A stretch of 18,585 nucleotides of DNA from Verrucomicrobiaceae bacterium (GTDB lineage Bacteria; Verrucomicrobiota; Verrucomicrobiae; Verrucomicrobiales; Akkermansiaceae): contig RPOS01000053.1 in NCBI GenBank assembly GCA_003820635.1, positions 1 through 18,585 of the forward strand, read 5' to 3'. Both the position numbers and the translations under genes were made by a program. Every line of letters starts with the position of its first letter. Positions within the stretch are counted from its first letter, which is position 1. Shown piece by piece: positions 9,898-16,095 of the stretch. The notes under the pieces are model-generated. The model had not been told where the DNA came from and did not search any database. It saw nothing but the letters and a program-made list of their open reading frames with translations.

Positions 9898-10770
9898 TCA
9901 GCCGTTTTCCCCGGCCGCCCCCGGTTCCTCGCGGTTGAGGCGGCGCAACTGCTCGAGATAGGCATTCCGGGGCGCGGGTTTCACCGGCCGCTCCTCGGCG
10001 GCGAGCATGCCATTCACACGCCGGCGGCTGTCGGCGATTAGCCCTTCGATGAGCGGGGCTTCGGGCAGGTTTTTCCAATACTTCTTCGGCATTTCCGACT
10101 GCATCGCCTTCACCTTGAGCCGCGCGGGATTGAAAATGCTGCGGTAATAAGTGCGCCAGAGATCATCCAGCGCATCCTCATCCGGCGCGGCCTCGCGCTC
10201 GACGCCGGGCGTGAAGAACAGCGATTCGCCGTCCCAGTGCGCGCATTCGCCGGGCGTGAGGATGGACCAATCCATGCCGCAAAAGCGCTTCGCGAAAAAC
10301 GGCGCCGCCAGCCGCACGGTGCGATGCTCCGGCTCGAACCAGGCGACGAACTGCTCGCGGCCGCTGTCGGGATCGGTGCCGACCAGGCGGAAGCGCACGA
10401 AGGCATGCATCTTGTGGATGCCGCGGCCGACCTGCCTGCACCATTGTTGCAGCTGGCGGATGTCGGGATCCGTGGCGTGAATCATAAGCTGGCGTTCGCC
10501 GCCGCGGGTGATGCGCCACAAGACCCGGTAAAGCAGGGCCCAGCGCCGTGGATCGCTGTGCGCCGCCGCGCTGCGCGCCATGTCGAGAAAAGCCGCGGAT
10601 ACCCTGGGTGCCTTGCCGCGTTGCGGAATGATCGTTTCCCCCGCAAACAAACCGGCTTCATCCGTGTTGTCCGACCACAGGACCGCATCCGGCTCCACTC
10701 CCGCCGCCAGCAGCGCCCGCGCGGCGTCGCGCCACGATTCGAAGGTCGGCTCGATGAGCTGGGTGCGCAT
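9898..10770 (-). CDS. DUF4130 (TIGR03915-type) putative DNA-metabolism protein
   Basis: A 290-residue protein matching the DUF4130 family: ESWRDAARALLAAGVEPDAV, ALLYRVLWRITRGG, IHKMHAFVRFRLV (119-130), FVAWFEPEHRTVRLAAPFFA, MDWSILTPGECAHWDGESL, and DLWRTYYRSIFNPARLKVKA followed by MQSEMPKKYWKNLPEA (about 203-238). In many genomes this domain is either fused to a UdgX-type uracil-DNA glycosylase or encoded beside a specific radical SAM protein. Here the radical SAM partner is the next gene upstream, and no glycosylase domain is present. The longer frame starting at 10902 would translate the palindromic repeat element, so the ATG at 10770 is preferred. Its biochemical activity is not established; a role in DNA repair or modification is inferred from association. 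Confidence 0.9.
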   Translation of the reverse strand: MRTQLIEPTFESWRDAARALLAAGVEPDAVLWSDNTDEAGLFAGETIIPQRGKAPRVSAAFLDMARSAAAHSDPRRWALLYRVLWRITRGGERQLMIHATDPDIRQLQQWCRQVGRGIHKMHAFVRFRLVGTDPDSGREQFVAWFEPEHRTVRLAAPFFAKRFCGMDWSILTPGECAHWDGESLFFTPGVEREAAPDEDALDDLWRTYYRSIFNPARLKVKAMQSEMPKKYWKNLPEAPLIEGLIADSRRRVNGMLAAEERPVKPAPRNAYLEQLRRLNREEPGAAGENG

Positions 10771-10802
10771 GGGCTGGACATAGCCCGGAACCGTGCCGGC
10801 GC

Positions 10803-10916
10803 AACCTTGGACTGCGGCGGGCGACCGCCGCTTTGAGGGGGGAGGTGGATCACGGGGCGAGGCGGACTCCACCCCCAAAGCGGTGATGCGCTTTGCTTTC
10901 ACCGCAGTCCAAGGTT
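10803..10916. repeat. REP/BIME-like palindromic element
   Basis: Perfect 15-bp terminal inverted repeats AACCTTGGACTGCGG (10803-10817) and CCGCAGTCCAAGGTT (10902-10916). Each end folds into its own hairpin: GCGGCGG/CCGCCGC with a GCGA tetraloop (10814-10831), and GCGGTGA/TCACCGC (10880-10905). Inner arms CCGCTTTG (10828-10835)/CAAAGCGG (10876-10883) and GGTGGA (10844-10849)/TCCACC (10868-10873) extend the palindrome. Two oppositely oriented hairpin units of this kind are typical of REP pairs mobilised by RAYT transposases. It ends 1 nt before the radical SAM stop codon and fills the gap before DUF4130. No transposase is in the window. Confidence 0.75.
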
Positions 10917-10917
10917 T

Positions 10918-12204
10918 TCAAATCTCCCCCGATATCACAGACGCGGCATCGGCCTTGGTCGGCGGCGGATTGTCGAAATCGAGTTCCATCTGCTGCGGCG
11001 GGGGCAGGAAGCGCCGGCGCAGCGCGTCCTCATCAAGATCTAACAAAACGGGCGAGTGGTCGGCGGTGATGATGAAAGGCATGATCTTCTTCATCGCGAG
11101 GCGCAGGCGGACGAGGTCGGCGAGGCGCAGGCGGCCGAAGCGGCGGGCTTGGATGATGCGGTCGGTGTTGCGCACGCCGAGGCCGGGGATGCGCAGCAGG
11201 ATTTCGCGCTGTGCCTTGTTGACATCCACCGGAAACCAGGAGCGGTTGCGCAACGCCCATGAGAGTTTGGGGTCGAGCGCGAGGTCGAGATTGGGCGACT
11301 GGTCATCGGTGATTTCGTCCACCTTGAAACCATAAAAACGCAGCAGCCAGTCCGCCTGATAGAGCCGGTGCTCGCGCAGCAGGGGAGGGGCCTTGAGCGG
11401 CAGCAGCGCGGAGGGCTCGGGAATCGGACTGAAGCCGGAATAATAAACGCGGCGCAGCTTGTAGCCGGTGTAGAGCAGGTCCGCGCGGCGGAGAATGACG
11501 GAGTCCGTGGAATCGTCCGCGCCAACAATCATTTGGGTGCTCTGGCCGGTGGCGAAGGGCGGCGGCTTGGGCGCGTCCGGCCTGGATTTTTCCGCAAAGC
11601 GCTCGTCGATCTTGTTGCGGATGTGGGCCATCGCGTTCTGGGTGCGGGCGAGGTTTTTCTCGGGCGCGAGGGTGGCGATGCTTTTCTCGCTGGGCAGTTC
11701 GATGTTGATGCTGATGCGGTCGGCATAGCGTCCGGCGCGCTCGATGAGCTCGGGCGAGGCTTCCGGGATGGTCTTCAGGTGGATGTAGCCGCGGAAACAA
11801 TGGTCCTCACGAAGTTTGCGAGCGACCTCTATGACGAGCTCCATTGTGTGATCCGCGCTTTGGATGATGCCGCTGCTCAGGAACAGCCCCTCGATGTAGT
11901 TGCGCTTGTAGAAATCGAGCGTGATGCGCACCACCTCATCGGGCGTGAAACGCGCGCGCCGCACGTTGCTGGAGCGGCGGTTGATGCAGTAGTGGCAATC
12001 GTAGATGCAACTGTTGGTCAGCAGCACCTTGAGCAGCGAGACGCAGCGGCCGTCCGGCGTGTAGGAGTGGCAGATGCCCGCGCCGCCGGTGGAGCCGATG
12101 CCGCCGCTGCCGAGCGAGTCCTTGCGCGCGGCAGCGCTGCTGGCGCAGGAGGCGTCGTATTTCGCCGCGTCGGCGAGGATTTCGAGTTTGCGCTGGAGTT
12201 CCAT
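10918..12204 (-). CDS. Radical SAM protein, putative DNA modification/repair type (TIGR03916-like)
   Basis: A 428-residue radical SAM enzyme. The [4Fe-4S]-binding CxxxCxxC is at Cys66-Cys70-Cys73 (LLTNSCIYDCHYCINRR). It is preceded by KYDASCASS and GSGGIGSTGGAGICHSYTPD, which are typical of this subfamily. Further stretches are FLSSGIIQSADHTMELV, GYIHLKTIPEASPELIERAG and SINIELPSEKSIATLAPEKN. A helix-hairpin-helix DNA-binding motif is near the C-terminus (LLRIPGLGVRNTDRIIQARR, about 340-360). The substrate is unknown; the helix-hairpin-helix and the DUF4130 neighbour suggest DNA. The ATG at 12204 shares one base with the photolyase stop (TGATG), so translation is probably coupled. A longer frame through the photolyase gene is rejected. 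Confidence 0.92.
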   Translation of the reverse strand: MELQRKLEILADAAKYDASCASSAAARKDSLGSGGIGSTGGAGICHSYTPDGRCVSLLKVLLTNSCIYDCHYCINRRSSNVRRARFTPDEVVRITLDFYKRNYIEGLFLSSGIIQSADHTMELVIEVARKLREDHCFRGYIHLKTIPEASPELIERAGRYADRISINIELPSEKSIATLAPEKNLARTQNAMAHIRNKIDERFAEKSRPDAPKPPPFATGQSTQMIVGADDSTDSVILRRADLLYTGYKLRRVYYSGFSPIPEPSALLPLKAPPLLREHRLYQADWLLRFYGFKVDEITDDQSPNLDLALDPKLSWALRNRSWFPVDVNKAQREILLRIPGLGVRNTDRIIQARRFGRLRLADLVRLRLAMKKIMPFIITADHSPVLLDLDEDALRRRFLPPPQQMELDFDNPPPTKADAASVISGEI

Positions 12205-13685
12205 CAGAGGTCGGCGAGGAAGGATTCCGCCGCGTCGCGGTGTGCGGATTGTTTCTGTGGTGACATCTTTTCCCAGCTGCGCGCCATCATGGAGAGGCGC
12301 GGATTGGAAAGGAAGAACTCCATGTGGTCGGCGATGAAGGACCAGAACAGGCCGTCCCAAATTCCGCACCACGGGCCCCTGGGTTCATCGGACATTTTCA
12401 ACACATAGTTGGATCCTGATAGATAAGGCTTGGTGGTGAAGGTTCCGCCGTCAGCGAACTGCGACATGCCATGGACATTCGGCACCATCACCCAGTCGTA
12501 GGCGTCCACAAACAACTCCATGAACCAGCGGTAAACATCATCCGGCCGGATGCGGCACAGCAGCATGAAATTGCCCAGAACCATCAAGCGCTCGATGTGG
12601 TGGCACCAGCCGTCGGCCAGCACCTGGCGGATCACGCGGTCCACCGGCGGGATGCCGGTGGTTCCATCATAAAACGAGGCAGGCATCGGCCGCTCGAAGT
12701 TCCAGAAGTTGCGCGTGCGGATGGTGCCGCCACGGTGCTGATAGATGCCGCGCATGAACTCGCGCCAGCCGATCAGCTGGCGGATGAAACCTTCCAGCGA
12801 GTTGAGCGGCACGTGCTCGCGGCGGACAAGCACGCGTCGTAAGACCTCCGCCGGATCGAGCAGGCCGAGGTTGAGCATCGGCGAGATCGCGGAATGATAA
12901 ATGGTGGCGTGCTCTGTGGAGATGGCGTCCTCGTAGGTGCCGAAGTGTTCGAGGCGCTCGTCGATGAACCGGTCCAGCCATGCCGAGGTGTCCGCGCGGG
13001 TGACCGGCCAGCGGAAGGATGACAGGGTTCCCGGGTTTTTGGGAAACCGCCGCCTCACGTAATCCGCCGCCTCGCGGGTGAAGCGGTTGGCGGGCGCGGC
13101 GGGCTCGCGCGGCGGGAGATGGCGCTTCGGGAGTTTGGCGCGGTTTTCGGTGTCGAAGGACCACCTGCCGCCCTCGGGCGCGCCGTCCGGATCGGTGAGG
13201 ATGCCCATGCGCTTGCGCTGGGCTTCGTAAAAGCGGGCCATGAAGGGCTTCTTCGGTCGTCCGGTGTGATGGTGGAGGAAATCCGGAGGTGTTAGAAAGG
13301 CGGGCGACTCGTGAATGGTTAACTCGATGCCGCGCGATGTGGCGAAGCGCCGGATGCGTTTCAACAGCAGGTCATCCACCGGATCCGCCAGATGCAGCGT
13401 CCGGATATGCGCCGGCAGCGTGGCGGCCAGCAGCGCGGCGCTGTCGCAGGAAGGATCCTCTGGCGTCTCGATGTAATGGACCTCGTGTCCCTGTGCGCGC
13501 AGCTCCGCTTCAAAAGCCTTCATGGAGGCGCGGTGCAGCAGCAGTTTCTGCACATGCACCTTAAGCGGCCAGCGCGGGTCGTTGCCGAAAATGAGCGGGT
13601 CCTCGATGAGACAGACCCCGCGTCCCGGCGTGATGGCGGGATGCGGATGGAAAAGCTGCTGGGGATAAACGAGGGCGGCCTCCAT
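12204..13685 (-). CDS. Cryptochrome/photolyase-family protein lacking the iron-sulfur cysteines
   Basis: A 493-residue FAD-dependent photolyase-like protein of the bacterial FeS-BCP/PhrB (6-4) photolyase clade by overall pattern. The N-terminal domain has LVYPQQLFHPHPAI, EDPLIFGNDPRWPLK and KLLLHRASMKAFEAEL. The FAD/DNA-binding half has HATIYHSAISPMLNLGLLDP, FIRQLIGWREFMRGIY, CHHIERLMVLGNFMLL, DAYDWVMVPNVHGMSQFADG and TTKPYLSGSNYVLKMSD. Known members have four cysteines binding [4Fe-4S], including a CxxC shortly after MSDY. Here that segment reads MSDEPRGPWCGIWDGLFWSF. Cysteines occur only at 25, 80, 361, 377 and 440, so the cluster cannot form as in PhrB. It may be a clade without the cluster, either repairing or sensory. 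It lies 6 bp after the SDR gene and overlaps the radical SAM start. Confidence 0.9.
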   Translation of the reverse strand: MEAALVYPQQLFHPHPAITPGRGVCLIEDPLIFGNDPRWPLKVHVQKLLLHRASMKAFEAELRAQGHEVHYIETPEDPSCDSAALLAATLPAHIRTLHLADPVDDLLLKRIRRFATSRGIELTIHESPAFLTPPDFLHHHTGRPKKPFMARFYEAQRKRMGILTDPDGAPEGGRWSFDTENRAKLPKRHLPPREPAAPANRFTREAADYVRRRFPKNPGTLSSFRWPVTRADTSAWLDRFIDERLEHFGTYEDAISTEHATIYHSAISPMLNLGLLDPAEVLRRVLVRREHVPLNSLEGFIRQLIGWREFMRGIYQHRGGTIRTRNFWNFERPMPASFYDGTTGIPPVDRVIRQVLADGWCHHIERLMVLGNFMLLCRIRPDDVYRWFMELFVDAYDWVMVPNVHGMSQFADGGTFTTKPYLSGSNYVLKMSDEPRGPWCGIWDGLFWSFIADHMEFFLSNPRLSMMARSWEKMSPQKQSAHRDAAESFLADL

Positions 13686-13691
13686 TGCATT

Positions 13692-14387
13692 TCAGAAAGT
13701 GCGCACCGAGGAAAGCCCGCCATCCGGGCGCAGGATCTGGCCGGTGATGAAGCGCGCGGCGTCCGACAGTAGAAAGGTGGTGAGAGCGGCGGCATCATCC
13801 GGATTTCCCACTTGCTGGAGCGGGTGGCGTTTGGCGGCGGCCTCGCGTTTGGCCTCGGAATTGAGCAGCGCCCCGGCGAGCGGGGTTTCTGTCAGGGAAG
13901 GCGCGATCACGTTGACGCGGATATTCGGGACAAACTCGGCGGCGAGTGAGCGCGCGAGTCCTTCCACCGCGCCCTTGGCGGCGGCGATGGAGGCATGGAA
14001 GGCGAGCCCCTGGGCAACGGCCACGGTGGAGAAAAGCACGACCGAGGCGCAGGGCGCGGCTTTGAGGGCGGGCAGCGCAGCCTGGATGGCGGCGGCCGCT
14101 CCCAGGCAGTTGATGCGAAAATCATGCAGGAAATCCTCGGCGGTGAGGCGGTGGAATGGCTTGAGTGTGATGGTGCCGGGGAAATACACCAGCCCGTCGA
14201 GAACTCCGGGCAGTTCGAGCGGACCGGGAGCGAGCGCATCAAAGGGCTGCACGGGGATTCCCAGCGCCGCGAGTTCTCCGGGAGTGCGTGCGGCGGCGAT
14301 CACCGAGTCTCCCCGGGATTTGAGGAGGCGGGCGGTGGCAAGTCCGATGCCGGAGTTTCCACCGATGAGAAGAATGCTGCGGGGCAT
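13692..14387 (-). CDS. Photolyase-linked short-chain dehydrogenase-like protein without catalytic Tyr
   Basis: A 231-residue classical SDR fold. MPRSILLIGGNSGIGLATAR carries the cofactor motif GGNSGIG (9-15). LDGLVYFPGTITLKPFHRL, RINCLGAAAAIQAALPAL, SVVLFSTVAVAQGLAFHASI, AAAKGAVEGLARSLAAEF, RVNVIAPSLTETPL and ITGQILRPDGGLSS follow. The catalytic Ser120 and Lys138 are present, but the YxxxK tyrosine position is Ile134 (HASIAAAK). I recall related SDRs beside photolyase genes in other bacteria with the same HASI stretch, so the loss may be a family trait; that is memory, not a search. The ATG at 14387 is preferred over one 11 codons upstream. The gene leads the tight SDR-photolyase-radical SAM run. 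It may bind a nucleotide cofactor without normal SDR catalysis. Confidence 0.88.
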   Translation of the reverse strand: MPRSILLIGGNSGIGLATARLLKSRGDSVIAAARTPGELAALGIPVQPFDALAPGPLELPGVLDGLVYFPGTITLKPFHRLTAEDFLHDFRINCLGAAAAIQAALPALKAAPCASVVLFSTVAVAQGLAFHASIAAAKGAVEGLARSLAAEFVPNIRVNVIAPSLTETPLAGALLNSEAKREAAAKRHPLQQVGNPDDAAALTTFLLSDAARFITGQILRPDGGLSSVRTF

Positions 14388-14429
14388 GGCGGAACGTGGA
14401 GCGCGAATGCCGCCGGTCAACCGCGGATT

Positions 14430-15653
14430 TCACGCAGCGTCCGTGGCGGCCGCGCGGCGTTTCGGGCAGCGGCTTTTCGGCTGTGGCGAGTCCTCGTTGC
14501 GCAAGAGATATCGTCCCAGTGCGGCGAGCCAGATGAGGCCGGCGATGACCCAGGTCCAGGCCGCGTAGATGTGGTGGGAGACCCGGATGGCCGGTAGGAA
14601 ATCCGCGCTCATGCGGGTGGTCGCCGCGAGAATGGCGAGGCCCGTCACCCAGCGCAGCCAGATGATTTTTCCAGCTAACAGATCATGGCGCCCGGCATGG
14701 CCTAGGATCACGCGGGTGCCTACCGTGAGGGTGATCAGGCCGATGCCGGAAACAAAAAACAGGTGCAGCGAACCGACCCGCTGCATGGGCCAGATGGCGG
14801 CGCAGGCGCAACCCGCCACCAGTCCGCCGAGTGCCCAGCGCACCGCGTTGCCCGGCGTGCTGGAGATTTTGCCACGGCGCAAGACCGGCGTCTCGAGCGC
14901 GAACCACAACGCGATGACTGCCGCGCGCAGCAGTTGTCCGGCCAGCGCCTTGCCCTGAACCTCCAGCGCGAAACTTGCCACCACCAGCAGCCCCGCGATG
15001 AGCGCAGCCACCGCCCGCCGCCACCAACCGGCGGGCGGAGCGGGGGAGTCGTCAAACGAGTGGCTGCTCGGCATGCCGAAAAACCGCGGCAGCAGGTAGG
15101 GCCCGATGCCCATCAGCGGCAGCAGCAGGAAGCCTTGGAACAGCCACAGCCGCGCCCATTGCCACTGTGCGGGCGACGGACTGGTTTCCACCGCGAGAAA
15201 TCCGGCGGCCACCGCCGTGCCGAGGATGCCGGCGAAGACCAGGATGAAGCCCGGCGGCGGCGTGTCCCGGCGGCCGAAGACCCAGCGGCGCGCCATGGTG
15301 GCCGCCAGCGCCAGCAGCATCGCCGCGAAGGCCGCGTCTCCGGCGGCCACGTGGTTGCGCGCGTGGCTCACCACCGCCATGGCCCACAGGCCCAGCACCA
15401 CCAGGAATTCGCCAGCCGACCAGCCCGGGTTGCCGGTGAAGCGCGGAAAGGCCGTGCCGAGGAAACCCGCCACGAAGGCCGCCATGAAACCCGCCACCAT
15501 CATCCGCGTGTGCGCCTCGCCGGGATAGAACGGCAGCCATCCGGCATACAGCATCGGCCACAGCATCACGCCCCAGATCCCCGCCAGCACGCCGAGGGGG
15601 AAGAACATCCGGTAAGGTTCCTCAAGCATCATCCGCCACACGCGTTTCATCAT
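14430..15653 (-). CDS. nnrS: NnrS-family multi-spanning membrane protein
   Basis: A 407-residue, strongly hydrophobic protein with about twelve predicted membrane helices. It starts MMKRVWRMMLEEPYRMFFPL. Family-like stretches include FFPLGVLAGIWGVMLWPMLY, HTRMMVAGFMAAFVAGFLGT, AFPRFTGNP, GIGPYLLPRFFGMPSSH, VGSLHLFFVSGIGLITLTVG and TRVILGHAGRHDL, with several histidines that could bind haem. NnrS proteins are inner-membrane haem/copper proteins that relieve nitric-oxide stress. An upstream ATG at 15719 would add 22 residues and cross the inverted repeat at 15666-15745. The ATG at 15653, or the next one at 15650, is more likely. The SDR gene follows 42 nt after its stop, so it may head the photolyase operon. 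No promoter is clear. Confidence 0.85.
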   Translation of the reverse strand: MMKRVWRMMLEEPYRMFFPLGVLAGIWGVMLWPMLYAGWLPFYPGEAHTRMMVAGFMAAFVAGFLGTAFPRFTGNPGWSAGEFLVVLGLWAMAVVSHARNHVAAGDAAFAAMLLALAATMARRWVFGRRDTPPPGFILVFAGILGTAVAAGFLAVETSPSPAQWQWARLWLFQGFLLLPLMGIGPYLLPRFFGMPSSHSFDDSPAPPAGWWRRAVAALIAGLLVVASFALEVQGKALAGQLLRAAVIALWFALETPVLRRGKISSTPGNAVRWALGGLVAGCACAAIWPMQRVGSLHLFFVSGIGLITLTVGTRVILGHAGRHDLLAGKIIWLRWVTGLAILAATTRMSADFLPAIRVSHHIYAAWTWVIAGLIWLAALGRYLLRNEDSPQPKSRCPKRRAAATDAA

Positions 15654-15665
15654 GGCGGTAACGTG

Positions 15666-15745
15666 GAACGCGCGCCCTTCCTTATTCAAGAAATTTGTTT
15701 CCGTAAATAATCTCCGCATGGAAAATGATGGAAGGCGCGCGGTTC
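15666..15745. repeat. Large near-perfect inverted repeat with AT-rich loop
   Basis: The 16-nt arm at 15666-15681 (GAAC, GCGCGC, CCTTCC) pairs with 15730-15745 (GGAAGG, CGCGCG, GTTC), with one bulge on each side. The 48-nt loop is unusually AT-rich for this window. It overlaps the last bases of the 100-residue hypothetical gene and precedes the NnrS start by 12 nt. It could be a terminator, an operator holding the NnrS promoter, or a small miniature element. Confidence 0.5.
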
Positions 15746-16046
15746 ACACCAGCGGAAACTCGCCGTCGTCGTCCAAGCCGTGCCAGCCGAGCTTGCCGAA
15801 GGCGCGCAGGATCGAGGTGACCGGTTCGCCATCCTCCTCGCCATCGCCGTGTTCGATGGTGGCGGAGCTGCTCAGGCCGTGGTTGACCTCGATGCTGATG
15901 ACGGTGTTATAACATTCGAGCGTGATCCAGTCGCCCCATGACTTGGCTTCGTGGCGCGGATCGAGATGCTCCTTGCGGAGTGCCGCGAGCACTTCCACCA
16001 GCGTGCTGGGCGGGGAGGATTCGGGGACTTGGACGATGGTTTCCAT
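15744..16046 (-). CDS. Small conserved-looking hypothetical protein (100 aa)
   Basis: I do not recognise a named family. The product is acidic, soluble and without a signal peptide or membrane segment. It begins METIVQVPESSPPSTLVEVL, then AALRKEHLDPRHEAKSWGDW, ITLECYNTVISIEVNHGLSS, SATIEHGDGEEDGEPVTSIL and RAFGKLGWHGLDDDGEFPLV. The alternating pattern ITLECYNTVISIEV suggests beta strands in a compact alpha/beta fold. The ATG at 16046 is chosen because the in-frame extension to 16208 lies antisense-free but overlaps the ABC transporter end and looks low-complexity. It follows the ABC exporter by 49 bp on the same strand and may be co-transcribed. Codon use resembles the neighbours, so I believe it is a real gene. 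Confidence 0.72.
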   Translation of the reverse strand: METIVQVPESSPPSTLVEVLAALRKEHLDPRHEAKSWGDWITLECYNTVISIEVNHGLSSSATIEHGDGEEDGEPVTSILRAFGKLGWHGLDDDGEFPLV

Positions 16047-16095
16047 GGAGAGGATGATCAGGAGAGCAAAACAACCATTGGCAACTTGGACGATT

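Noticed and set aside
8856..9938. A 360-codon plus-strand open frame opposite the DUF2867 gene
   Set aside because: Antisense shadow of a gene with clear domains; its own translation shows no family features.
10771..10902. An N-terminal 44-residue extension of the DUF4130 protein
   Set aside because: It would translate most of the REP-like palindrome. The family domain begins right after the ATG at 10770.
11368..12408. A 346-codon plus-strand open frame opposite the radical SAM gene
   Set aside because: Antisense to a gene with a clear CxxxCxxC motif, and composition typical of GC-rich shadow frames.
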